Shown one piece after another: positions 25,316 to 33,276 of a DNA stretch of 64,000 bases. Within the stretch, counting starts at the first letter, position 1. Each line of letters begins with the position of its first letter. This DNA is from RBG-13-51-18 sp963739395 (lineage in GTDB: Bacteria; Chloroflexota; Dehalococcoidia; Dehalococcoidales; RBG-16-60-22). The position numbers and the translations under genes are program-made. The stretch is from contig CAVUAE010000001.1 of assembly GCA_963739395.1 (NCBI GenBank), positions 744,001 through 808,000 of the forward strand. The letters run 5' to 3'. Below the pieces are notes generated by a model that searched no databases, was not told the origin of the DNA, and was given only the letters and a program-made list of their open reading frames with translations.

Positions 25316-26848
25316 ATGAAAGCAGTACTCGCGCTCGCTATTGTTATTATATTGTTGGTACCGATGGCTACCACGTGGGGCTGCTCGGGAGATGGCGGTC
25401 AAATCCAGGATAAAACTGTCATATCTGCAGATGCCGATACTGATAATTATTTAGTCTGCACGCCGGAAGATACATACGACGAAGGCGCAATAACCTGTTA
25501 CGTGGACAGCGTGAACGGGAACGACGAGAACGACGGTCTGTCAGAGGCATCTCCAGTAAAATCCCAATCGGCCATTGATCCTAGATGCACCGTGGTACGC
25601 TTCAAACGCGGCAGTGTCTTCAACGAAAAATTGGCCGTTCGTACTTTCTTTAACAAACTCGGCTTCGGCTACAACGTAAAAGTGTACACCAACTACGGTC
25701 CCGAAAGTGATCCCCTGCCCCATTTCAAAGTACCGAGCGAACCTGGGAGAGGCCCTGTGGTCCTTACGTTTTCTCCGCTAACCATCGATGGTCTGCATTT
25801 CTCGGGAGCCAGGGGCGACAACACCATGGTACATGATTTTGACAACGACGGAGATGGGATTACCAAAGGTATCGTCGGAGGTATCGGCGCCTTTCTAGGA
25901 GCCGCCACTACATTTATCAACAATGAAATCGACAAATGCGATATCGGCATCATGCTGGGCGGCCCAGGTTCTGTCGTACGCGGCAACTATGTGCACGACC
26001 TCATCATGGGCATCGACGAATCTCCCGGCGTGGATCCGAATCTGGTAGGCGGCGCTGAAGGTATTTTCGTTAACGCTTCCAACTGTGAGGTGTCGTACAA
26101 TGCATTTATCAACTGTTCGGGTTATGCCGAGTGGGTGGGTGCAAACGGCAAGTACGACGGCGGTGCCACCGAAGTTTCCATAGCATCGGGCGGCACTATC
26201 GAAAATGTCCACATCCATCACAACTACGCCTACAACTGTTGCGGCTTTTTTGAAGTCGCCACGTACTTTGGTAATCAGGGCAAAGGCGTATTTAAGGATT
26301 CGTCATTCCATAACAACGTAATCGTCGACAGCGGTTGGATGGGACTGCTTCAGGTAAACAATACTGACCTTGAAAATATTCGCTTCTACAACAACACCCT
26401 CATCCAGCACAAGGGTTCCATTAACGAAGGATATCTTTGGATAATCTTCACCGCTGTATCATCGGGCATGCAAGGCGGCAGGCTTGTTCCCGGAACTGTG
26501 CACCTGACCAACAACCTGTTTGTTCTGGACGGTGTCACCCCCAAGGGCCGATTGATTGATCCGGCGTTTGATGCCAATAACAATATCGTTACCAACTACT
26601 GGGGTCCTGAAGATACTAAATATGTTGATCTCGGCTTTGCCGACATCACAGGAACCTCTGCATCATCTTTTGATCTGGTGAACGCCGACAGCCCTGCAGT
26701 GGACGCCGGCGCCGATATAGGCTATAACACACTGGACTACTTCAATCGTAAGCGTCCCAATGGCACCGCACCGGACATCGGCGCCATGGAATTCGGCTCC
26801 GCCCAGACCAAATGCATCCCGCGATTTCGAGCTGAGAGGGATCATTAG
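25316..26848 (+). CDS. Secreted right-handed parallel beta-helix protein, probable lipoprotein
   Basis: The 510-residue protein starts with a signal peptide (KAVLALAIVIILLVPMATTWGC) whose Cys at residue 23 could be lipidated, though the lipobox is imperfect. CYVDSVNGNDENDGLSEASPVKS near residue 60 is the opening typical of parallel beta-helix (pectate-lyase-like) repeat proteins. The middle has repeated N-rich turns (HHNYAYNCCGFFE, FHNNVIVDSG, FYNNTLIQHKG). The end, DYFNRKRPNGTAPDIGAMEF, is a common terminal motif of this class. It likely binds or cleaves a polysaccharide outside the cell; no catalytic set is evident. AAGGAGG precedes the ATG. It is the only gene of the ssrA-proximal segment and is GC-richer than its neighbours. 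Confidence 0.8.
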   Translation: MKAVLALAIVIILLVPMATTWGCSGDGGQIQDKTVISADADTDNYLVCTPEDTYDEGAITCYVDSVNGNDENDGLSEASPVKSQSAIDPRCTVVRFKRGSVFNEKLAVRTFFNKLGFGYNVKVYTNYGPESDPLPHFKVPSEPGRGPVVLTFSPLTIDGLHFSGARGDNTMVHDFDNDGDGITKGIVGGIGAFLGAATTFINNEIDKCDIGIMLGGPGSVVRGNYVHDLIMGIDESPGVDPNLVGGAEGIFVNASNCEVSYNAFINCSGYAEWVGANGKYDGGATEVSIASGGTIENVHIHHNYAYNCCGFFEVATYFGNQGKGVFKDSSFHNNVIVDSGWMGLLQVNNTDLENIRFYNNTLIQHKGSINEGYLWIIFTAVSSGMQGGRLVPGTVHLTNNLFVLDGVTPKGRLIDPAFDANNNIVTNYWGPEDTKYVDLGFADITGTSASSFDLVNADSPAVDAGADIGYNTLDYFNRKRPNGTAPDIGAMEFGSAQTKCIPRFRAERDH

Positions 26849-26944
26849 AGATGTATTTCCCCTCCCTGGACATATTTGATCCGCGGCGAAGCCATTGTTT
26901 ATCTTTGTTGATATTTCTAATGGTGAATTGAAGCTCCCTGCAGC

Positions 26945-26963
26945 CCCCGCTCTCCGAGCGGGG
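26945..26963. other. Perfect 8-bp hairpin downstream of the beta-helix gene
   Basis: CCCCGCTC-TCC-GAGCGGGG forms a perfect 8-base-pair stem with a 3-base loop about 100 bases past the stop of the lipoprotein gene. No T-run follows on either strand, so it is not a standard terminator; it may protect the mRNA 3' end. The remaining sequence between 26849 and 27091 shows no gene. Confidence 0.4.
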
Positions 26964-27091
26964 ATCTCCACAAAGTTCCGACAAGTCACCGACGGGCCAA
27001 AGCCGCCATTCTATAACCTATTTGAAGCGCTCAAGCACATGCCTGATAATAAGGTTGTAATATTCAGACCGGGCACAAAACAAAAAGAAAC

Positions 27092-27118
27092 AGGCCCCGG
27101 AATTACCCGAGAGCCTGA
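27092..27118 (-). terminator. Rho-independent terminator of ssrA
   Basis: On the minus strand, just past the tmRNA 3' end, CAGGC-U-CUCGG pairs with CCGGGGCCUG (with one bulged U and a short loop), followed by TTTCTTTTTGTTTTG. Position and form fit termination of the smpB-ssrA transcript. Confidence 0.7.
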
Positions 27119-27126
27119 TTATGCTA

Positions 27127-27473
27127 TGGTGGAGACGGGGGAGGGTCGAACTCCCCGTCCAAAAGAAGCTGTCCAGGATATGCTACAAGCTTAGTCAGCT
27201 CTTTAATCTTACCGGGCTTACCTCAACTGACCGAGTTAAGCCCAGCCAGCCGATAAATCTTTCACCGCTTTTATCGACATTAAAGCGGCGGCACCCCAAC
27301 TTTTCGGCACCCAATCCTGACCCGTCGGGGTGAGGTCAGGTTGGATGGCAACCTATGTTAGGCTGCAACCATTACTGGTTCTGCGTTTGTTTTTTGCCAG
27401 CGGTTTTAGGAGGGACCGGCACCTCCGCCTGCAGTCCTGTAACGCACCTCCTCTGTCGAAACCACGCGTCCCC
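27127..27473 (-). ncRNA. ssrA: tmRNA (ssrA)
   Basis: On the minus strand the 347-base RNA starts GGGGACGCGTGGTTTCGACA and ends with a T-arm (GTTCGACCC) and CCA, the two ends pairing GGGGAC/GUCUCC as the tRNA-like acceptor stem. The messenger part contains a frame ending ...NAEPVMVAA followed by TAA, with the small nonpolar C-terminus expected of a degradation tag; the resume codon is upstream and not certain. It rescues ribosomes stalled on broken mRNA, together with SmpB, whose gene lies 11 bases upstream. Its 3' end is the target reproduced in the four downstream repeats. Confidence 0.95.
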
Positions 27474-27484
27474 ATATATATATT

Positions 27485-27940
27485 TTAACGACTTTTTATC
27501 GTTCTGGCTAGTTCTCTTTCCGCCTCGCGACGGCTGATAGCCTCGCGTTTATCATAGAGTTTTTTGCCTTTAGCCAGGGCTATTTCAACTTTAGCAATGC
27601 TACCCTTAAGATATAGTCTGGTCGCCACTAGTGCTAGACCCTTTTCTGCTACCTTGCCAGTCAGGTTCAATATCTCTTTCCGATGCATCAAGAGTTTACG
27701 GGGTCGGGTTGGCTCATGACTCATATAGCTACTAGCCTCATAGCGGGCGATGTGGGCATTATAAAGCCATAACTCGCCGCGCTCGGGTCGTACATAAGCA
27801 TCGCCGAGGCTAACTTTACCGCCGCGTACCGACTTTATTTCCGAGCCGGTAAGAGCGATGCCAGCCTCAAAGGTTTCACCAATAAAATAGTTGTGATAAA
27901 CCTTACGATTGGTAGCGATATTTTTAATAGCCATATCCAT
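27485..27940 (-). CDS. smpB: SsrA-binding protein
   Basis: The 151-residue protein has all SmpB landmarks: an N-terminal NRKVYHNYFIGETFEAGIALTGSEIKSVR barrel start, DAYVRPERGELWLYNAHIARYE, and RKLLMHRKEI. VEIALAKGKKLYDKREA precedes the basic C-terminal tail that enters the decoding centre. It brings tmRNA to stalled ribosomes. It sits directly upstream of ssrA in the same orientation and is likely cotranscribed with it. Confidence 0.97.
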   Translation of the reverse strand: MDMAIKNIATNRKVYHNYFIGETFEAGIALTGSEIKSVRGGKVSLGDAYVRPERGELWLYNAHIARYEASSYMSHEPTRPRKLLMHRKEILNLTGKVAEKGLALVATRLYLKGSIAKVEIALAKGKKLYDKREAISRREAERELARTIKSR

Positions 27941-28003
27941 TAAATTTTACCACATCGAAGAAAGTGCAACCTTGAGATATAAAGTGCCTATTGGAATAAT
28001 AGA

Positions 28004-29788
28004 CTATTCCACAGTGACGCTTTTAGCCAGGTTACGTGGGAAATCTATCGGGCAGCCGCGTTCTTTAGCGACAAAGTAGGCTAAAAGCTGCAGGGCTACT
28101 GAATTTACTACCGGAGTAAAGAGTGGGTCAACGTGAGGTACCTTAATAACGTAATCCGCCAGGTCTTTAATGATTTCATCATCTTCATCGACCAGGGCAA
28201 TAACTGGCGAACTTCTGGCTTTTATTTCTTTGATGCTGGTGACGATGGCTTCGTAGGTATTATCTTGAGCAACTACTGCCACCACCGGCGTTTTTTCACC
28301 GAGTAAGGCGAAAGGACCGTGCTTTAATTCCCCGGCGGCGTAGCCTTCAGCATGGATATAGGATATTTCCTTAAGCTTAAGAGCGCCTTCCAGGGCTACG
28401 GGGTAGTTGATGCCCTTGCCGATATAAAAAACATTATCGTAAGTCGCCAGTTTTTTTGCTAAAGTGGCAATTTCATCCTCGTTATCCAATACCTGCTGTA
28501 CATTCACCGGCAACTGCCTTAATTCCATGGTAAGTTCATCCAGCTTCGCAGCATCCACCTTAGCGTAAGGCAAGGCTAACCAATATAGAGAGATTAGTTG
28601 GGCAATAAATGATTTACTAGCCGCTACGCTTATCTCTGGTCCGGCGCGTATATATATAACCTTATCGGCAAGGCGAGTAATAGAGCTGCCGACAACGTTG
28701 GTAACCGCAATAATGCGACTGCCCTTCCCTTTGAGTTTTTTGACGGCTTTTAGTATATCACGGGTCTCACCGGACTGCGTGACAACAATAACCTGATCCC
28801 CAGCGGATGACTGCCCACTATAATTAAATTCATCGGCAAGCTCAACTCTTACCGGAATATCCATCAGACCTTCAATGATGTATTTACCTACCAAGCCAGC
28901 ATGATACGATGTGCCACATCCAAGGATAATCGTATTCTCTAGACTGCCGCCATCCGCGCTGGCGAGTTCAACCTTTGGCTCTGAAGTTGAGAGATATTCG
29001 GCCAGAGTATCCCTAATAACCTTAGGCTGCTCGTGGATTTCTTTAAGCATAAAGTGCTCGTAGCCGCCCTTCTGGGCATCTTCCATACTCCACGAAATTT
29101 TATGCTCTTTTCGTTTAATAGCGTTGCCATTCTGCCTAACTTTTACATCGGAAGTAGTAACCACGGCGATGTCGTCATCTTCCAGGTAAATGACGCGACT
29201 GGTATAATCCAGCAAAGCCGGCACGTCCGAGGCGATGTAGTTCTCCCGGTCACCGATGCCGACTACCAGGGGGCTTTCCTTCCTTATGGCGATCAATCTG
29301 TTTTCGCCGACCATCATAGCAATCATGGTATAAGAACCCTCAAGCTCCTGCATCGCCAGCGCCACGGCTTTTTCAAAATCGCCTTTATAATACTTCTCAA
29401 TCAAGTGCGGGATAATTTCGGTATCGGTTTCGGAAGCTAGAACATGCCCTTCGGCTTCCAGTTTTTCCCTTAATTTCATAAAATTATTAATCGTGCCGTT
29501 ATGGACGACGGCAATCCGCCCTTTGCAGTCGCAATGCGGGTGGGCGTTTATTTTGTTTGGTACGCCATGAGTCGCCCAGCGTGTGTGCCCGATGCCTGTC
29601 TTACCATCATGAGGCTTAAGCATTTGTGCCAGGGCTTTTACGCGAATGGCGTCTTTATAAACTTTAATATCACCATTATCGATGGCGATACCGCAGGAAT
29701 CATAGCCGCGGTATTCCAGTTTGCCCAGAGAATTTAAGAGAATCGGTTGGGCTTTTTTATCTCCGATGTATCCGACGATGCCACACAT
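28004..29788 (-). CDS. glmS: Glutamine--fructose-6-phosphate aminotransferase (isomerizing)
   Basis: The 594-residue protein has an N-terminal class II glutamine amidotransferase domain starting with the catalytic Cys (MCGIVGYIGD), with GHTRWATHG and the DTEIIPHLI region. Two SIS sugar-isomerase domains follow (GCGTSYHAGL, VTQSGETRDIL, EGALKLKEISYIHAEGYAAGELKHGP). The C-terminus ends NLAKSVTVE. It makes glucosamine-6-phosphate, the entry to UDP-GlcNAc. It lies downstream of two GlmU-like nucleotidylyltransferases on the same strand, so the three probably form an amino-sugar nucleotide operon. No glmS ribozyme was recognised in the short upstream gap. Confidence 0.96.
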   Translation of the reverse strand: MCGIVGYIGDKKAQPILLNSLGKLEYRGYDSCGIAIDNGDIKVYKDAIRVKALAQMLKPHDGKTGIGHTRWATHGVPNKINAHPHCDCKGRIAVVHNGTINNFMKLREKLEAEGHVLASETDTEIIPHLIEKYYKGDFEKAVALAMQELEGSYTMIAMMVGENRLIAIRKESPLVVGIGDRENYIASDVPALLDYTSRVIYLEDDDIAVVTTSDVKVRQNGNAIKRKEHKISWSMEDAQKGGYEHFMLKEIHEQPKVIRDTLAEYLSTSEPKVELASADGGSLENTIILGCGTSYHAGLVGKYIIEGLMDIPVRVELADEFNYSGQSSAGDQVIVVTQSGETRDILKAVKKLKGKGSRIIAVTNVVGSSITRLADKVIYIRAGPEISVAASKSFIAQLISLYWLALPYAKVDAAKLDELTMELRQLPVNVQQVLDNEDEIATLAKKLATYDNVFYIGKGINYPVALEGALKLKEISYIHAEGYAAGELKHGPFALLGEKTPVVAVVAQDNTYEAIVTSIKEIKARSSPVIALVDEDDEIIKDLADYVIKVPHVDPLFTPVVNSVALQLLAYFVAKERGCPIDFPRNLAKSVTVE

Positions 29789-29800
29789 TATGTCAATTCC

Positions 29801-30976
29801 TTAATAAACTAAGCTACGGTCGGGTAAACGACCGCTGATTAATTTCATGAGCTGAATCTGGCAGTAATTGCCTACAATTACACCCGGTTGTGCGGTTACA
29901 TTACTTTCAATCTTACAATCCTCGCCCATGATGACGCCAACATTTATCTTAGGGCTTTCTTCACTGATTCGAACGTCGCTGGGTCCGCCAAGGGCGGTAA
30001 ATCTTCCTTTAATGACGCAGCCTTTATCGATTACCGAATCGCTGATAAAGCAGCCGGGACCCAGATTAACGTCATCGCCGATAACGCTATTCTTTATCTG
30101 GGTGAAAGCCGCTAAAACGACATTATCACCGATACTGGTAGAGGGCATGACACAGACATGGGGTCCGATATCGCAACCCCGCCCGATTACCGCCGGACCG
30201 TAAATACTGGAACCTGCCCGGATAACCGTCCCCTCCCCTATCACAACTTTTCCTTTGATAATAGCGCCATCTTCGATAGTACCGCCCACACCAATTTCAA
30301 TCTTCTGGAGAATTGCGTCATTAAGGCTGATAACGTCCCAGGGATAGACGACATCAAGCCAGGTGCCTTTAGTCTCCACCGCTTTTATCGTATAGCCTTC
30401 AGCAAGCATGTTATTCAGAACATCAGGTATATCGAGCATGTTTTCCGTATAATCAAAAACGTCTTTGGTAAAGGCATAAATGCCGGTGTTAACCAGATTA
30501 CTACCCGCTTCTTTGGGTTTTTCTATAATTCCTTCGACTTTACCGCGCTTGACATTCACCACGCCGTACCTGGTTGGATCGTTGACTCGTTTGACGAGTA
30601 CGGCCGCCGGTGTAATTTCCGTAAATTCAGCCAGCGTCGGCGCTTCAATGAGGTTATCGCCGGGTAAAACCAGAAATTCGTTTTTTACTTTATCCTTTGC
30701 CTGCATCAGTGCATGAGCCGTGCCGAGCTGCTGCGCTTGAGTGACGTAGGTTATTTTCACGCCGAGCTGTTCACCGGAGCCAAAATAATCGTAAACCTGC
30801 TCCTTACGGTAGCCGACCACGAGAACAATATCACGGATGCCGTTCTGGGCTAAAGACTCAATGATGAACTGCAGTATAGGTTTATCTGCGATGGATATCA
30901 TCGCCTTCGGCCTGGTAACGGTAAACGGTCTTAATCTCTGCCCCTCGCCTGCCGCTAAAATTACTGCCTGTTTCAT
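29801..30976 (-). CDS. Sugar-1-phosphate nucleotidylyltransferase with left-handed beta-helix (GlmU-like), lacking the acetyltransferase motif
   Basis: I start this gene at the ATG at 30976 (391 residues), because GAGGTG lies just upstream; the longer frame to 31060 would run into the preceding gene. Residues 1-230 are a nucleotidyltransferase (AVILAAGEGQRLRPFTVTRPKAM, LVLPGDNL, NTGIYAFTKDVFD). Residues about 240-391 are hexapeptide repeats forming a left-handed beta-helix. The GlmU-type acetyltransferase segment H-x-x-Y-I-G-D with GAGT and N is not present. It may supply UDP-GlcNAc or another NDP-sugar; the paralogue upstream keeps that motif. It precedes glmS by 12 bases. Confidence 0.85.
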   Translation of the reverse strand: MKQAVILAAGEGQRLRPFTVTRPKAMISIADKPILQFIIESLAQNGIRDIVLVVGYRKEQVYDYFGSGEQLGVKITYVTQAQQLGTAHALMQAKDKVKNEFLVLPGDNLIEAPTLAEFTEITPAAVLVKRVNDPTRYGVVNVKRGKVEGIIEKPKEAGSNLVNTGIYAFTKDVFDYTENMLDIPDVLNNMLAEGYTIKAVETKGTWLDVVYPWDVISLNDAILQKIEIGVGGTIEDGAIIKGKVVIGEGTVIRAGSSIYGPAVIGRGCDIGPHVCVMPSTSIGDNVVLAAFTQIKNSVIGDDVNLGPGCFISDSVIDKGCVIKGRFTALGGPSDVRISEESPKINVGVIMGEDCKIESNVTAQPGVIVGNYCQIQLMKLISGRLPDRSLVY

Positions 30977-30986
30977 AGTCCACACC

Positions 30987-32189
30987 TCAAAATAGCTTAG
31001 TATTCGGTAAAATATTCCCCCGCGCCACCACCCCCGGACCGATAAAGGTATCATTACCAATCACCGTGCCTATATTGATGCAGGCATTTATCCCGGTTTT
31101 TACATTGTCGCCGATGATAGCCCCCAGCTTTTGTCGTCCGGTATCAATGCCAACTACAGAGATATTCTTTTCATCGAGTCGTAAGTTGGCGATTTTAGTG
31201 CCAGCCCCGAAGTTACAGCCTTCGCCGATAACGCTATCACCGATATAGTTCAGGTGCGGCACATCGGTGTCGTTCATGATGATAGAGTTCTTGATTTCTA
31301 CAAAGGCGCCGATATGACAATCGTTGCCGATGGTCGTTGATGGACGGATATAACAATTAGGTCCGATACGGCAATCCTCACCGATAATAACAGGACCCTC
31401 GATATAGGTACCGGATTTAATAACGGTGTTTTTACCGATGACGACTGCTCCCTTCAAGACTACGTTATCCTCTACCTTGCCGAGGTTTTTCGATTTAAGC
31501 GTTGCCATCATCGTTTCATTAGCGCGTAATAAATCCCAGGGGTAGCTGAAGTCCTGCCAGGATTTCAGTTGTATATAATGTAGTCCAGATTTCCCGCTTA
31601 TTAATATTTTCAGCGAATCGGTAATTTCATATTCGCCACGCGGTGATTTTTCTGTTTTATCGATAGCTTTAAAAATATCCGGCGTGAAAAAATATATACC
31701 GGCGTTAGCCATATGAGATGGAGGATGCTGCGATTTTTCGTAAATACCGACTACTTTAGCGCCGGAGAGTTCCACTATTCCCAGATCGCTTGTGTCCTTT
31801 ACTTCGAAGACACCCATAGTATTTTGAGTGCTTTTCATCATCCGCTTGATGTCCGCGCGATTGATAATGACATCCCCGTTAATGACCAGGAAATTGCCCT
31901 TCACTACCGTGGCTACCATGCGGATGGCATCAGCCGTACCAAGCTGCTTACGCTGCTCGGAATAGTCTATTTTTACCCCCCACTTTTTCCCGTCCCCGAA
32001 ATAGCTGCGTACCTGCTTATCGCAATAGCCAACGACGAAGATAAACTGCAAGACACCCGCTGCTTTGGCTTCGATAAGGAGATGCTCAAGAATCGGCTTA
32101 CCCACAATAGGCAACATCACCTTAGGTCTGGTAGCCGTAAGCGGATGCATGCGTTTACCTTCGCCTGCCGCTAAAATTACTGCTTTCAA
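30987..32189 (-). CDS. Bifunctional GlmU-like protein: sugar-1-P nucleotidylyltransferase / N-acetyltransferase
   Basis: The 400-residue protein pairs an N-terminal nucleotidyltransferase (VILAAGEGKRMHPLTATRPKVMLP, FLVINGDVII) with a C-terminal beta-helix. That helix contains HLNYIGDSVIGEGCNFGAGTKIANLR, matching the catalytic His and acetyl-CoA region of GlmU. It therefore probably acetylates glucosamine-1-phosphate and then makes UDP-GlcNAc, like archaeal-type bifunctional enzymes. It is shorter than E. coli GlmU (456). With the following paralogue and glmS, it forms a co-oriented UDP-GlcNAc supply set that can feed the polysaccharide clusters of the window. Confidence 0.87.
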   Translation of the reverse strand: MKAVILAAGEGKRMHPLTATRPKVMLPIVGKPILEHLLIEAKAAGVLQFIFVVGYCDKQVRSYFGDGKKWGVKIDYSEQRKQLGTADAIRMVATVVKGNFLVINGDVIINRADIKRMMKSTQNTMGVFEVKDTSDLGIVELSGAKVVGIYEKSQHPPSHMANAGIYFFTPDIFKAIDKTEKSPRGEYEITDSLKILISGKSGLHYIQLKSWQDFSYPWDLLRANETMMATLKSKNLGKVEDNVVLKGAVVIGKNTVIKSGTYIEGPVIIGEDCRIGPNCYIRPSTTIGNDCHIGAFVEIKNSIIMNDTDVPHLNYIGDSVIGEGCNFGAGTKIANLRLDEKNISVVGIDTGRQKLGAIIGDNVKTGINACINIGTVIGNDTFIGPGVVARGNILPNTKLF

Positions 32190-32332
32190 TTCGCTTTCAC
32201 TCCATTATCCACGGTAAATAGGTCCTTGCTGAATAAAGCGCGTGTGCCGGAAGAGCCAAAAAGACTCATGTTACATTAATTCTACTACTATACGAACAAA
32301 AGTCAACCAAATAGCTTTAATTAAACTACATG

Positions 32333-32360
32333 TTGCAGAATATCTGGGAAGTAATATAAT
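32333..32360 (+). promoter_or_regulatory. Promoter of the formate/nitrite channel gene
   Basis: TTGCAG (32333-32338) and a consensus TATAAT (32355-32360) are 16 bases apart, with the ATG about 16 bases beyond the predicted start near 32367. The short leader carries a GGGGAA ribosome binding site. Confidence 0.6.
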
Positions 32361-32382
32361 GAATATCGTATAGGGGAAACAT

Positions 32383-33276
32383 ATGATAGAGCCAGAGGAC
32401 AAAAATAGCGATAGCGTAAGCACTTATGATGAGCTTCTGCCGGCGGAAATGGCTTCTAAAGCGCAGGACATCGGTATCAAGAAAGCCAACCTCGATTTCC
32501 TTAGCACCTTCGCCCTAGGAGTATTAGCTGGCGCTTTCATCGCGCTGGGATGTATTTTCTATACTATTTCTCAAACCACCATCGGTGGCGTGACAATGTC
32601 CTGGGGATTGAGCCGGGTAATTGGCGGTATTGCCTTTAGTCTTGGGCTAATACTAGTCATCGTAGGCGGGGCAGAGCTATTTACCGGTAATAACCTGATT
32701 ATCATGGCCTGGGCAAGCCGTAAGCTTTCGACATGGCGCGTGATACGCAACTGGGGAATCGTCTATATCGGGAATTTATGCGGGGCAGTGGCGACTGCCC
32801 TTTTCGTTTTCTGCGGTCATCATTACCAGATGGCAGGAGGAGCCGTAGGTTTAACGGCTTTAAATATTGGACTAGATAAAGTAAATCTGGATTTTAGCCA
32901 GGCGATAATACTGGGAATCCTCTGTAACGCGATGGTATGTATGGCTGTCTGGCTTACCTACAGCGCCCGTACGGTTATGGGCAGAATTTTGGCGATAATC
33001 TTCCCCATTGCCGGATTTGTCGCCGCTGGTTTTGAACACTGTGTGGCAAATATGTACTTTATACCCTATGCGATACTCGTAAAAGTCGGGGGTTCGGACG
33101 CCTTCTGGCAAAGTATCGGCACCACTGCCACCAGCTATGATAACTTGACCTGGGGTTCATTCTTCGTGTATAACCTGATACCGGTGACTATCGGCAATAT
33201 GATTGGGGGCGTGTTCTTCGTCGCCCTGGTCTATTGGGTTATTTATCTACGTAAGAATCAGCCAAAACTCCGTTAG
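32383..33276 (+). CDS. Formate/nitrite transporter (FocA/NirC) family channel
   Basis: The 297-residue membrane protein has six hydrophobic segments and the family features: FLSTFALGVLAGAFIALGCIFY as the first helix, GGAELFTGNNLI (the family signature), and AGFEHCVANMYFIPYAI with the conserved His of the FNT pore. These pentameric channels pass formate, nitrite or hydrosulfide. Formate uptake would feed formate-THF ligase encoded about 4 kb downstream; this link is inference. Its 3' end overlaps the convergent thiC by 4 bases. Confidence 0.92.
   Translation: MIEPEDKNSDSVSTYDELLPAEMASKAQDIGIKKANLDFLSTFALGVLAGAFIALGCIFYTISQTTIGGVTMSWGLSRVIGGIAFSLGLILVIVGGAELFTGNNLIIMAWASRKLSTWRVIRNWGIVYIGNLCGAVATALFVFCGHHYQMAGGAVGLTALNIGLDKVNLDFSQAIILGILCNAMVCMAVWLTYSARTVMGRILAIIFPIAGFVAAGFEHCVANMYFIPYAILVKVGGSDAFWQSIGTTATSYDNLTWGSFFVYNLIPVTIGNMIGGVFFVALVYWVIYLRKNQPKLR

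Larger units (their letters stand above)
10436..27152. mobile_element. Array of four ssrA-bounded integrated segments
   Basis: Five same-orientation copies of the last ~26 bases of ssrA occur at 10436, 18443, 22055, 24956 and 27127 (the last being the functional gene end). They delimit segments of about 8.0, 3.6, 2.9 and 2.2 kb. The segments hold, in turn, the trp operon, two GH130 genes, an AAA/RyR protein and a beta-helix lipoprotein. In Dehalococcoides, islands integrate at ssrA and leave such direct repeats, so repeated integration at this locus is the natural explanation. No integrase, transposase or phage gene lies inside, so any recombinase must have acted in trans or been lost. Confidence 0.6.

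Noticed and set aside
26895..27194. Plus-strand reading frame of 99 codons ending inside the tmRNA 3' end
   Set aside because: It overlaps the ssrA 3' end and terminator, has no ribosome binding site, and its protein has no recognisable pattern.
30158..30667. Long plus-strand frame of about 170 codons opposite the GlmU-like gene
   Set aside because: It is the antisense shadow of a well-conserved enzyme gene and shows no family motif or ribosome binding site.
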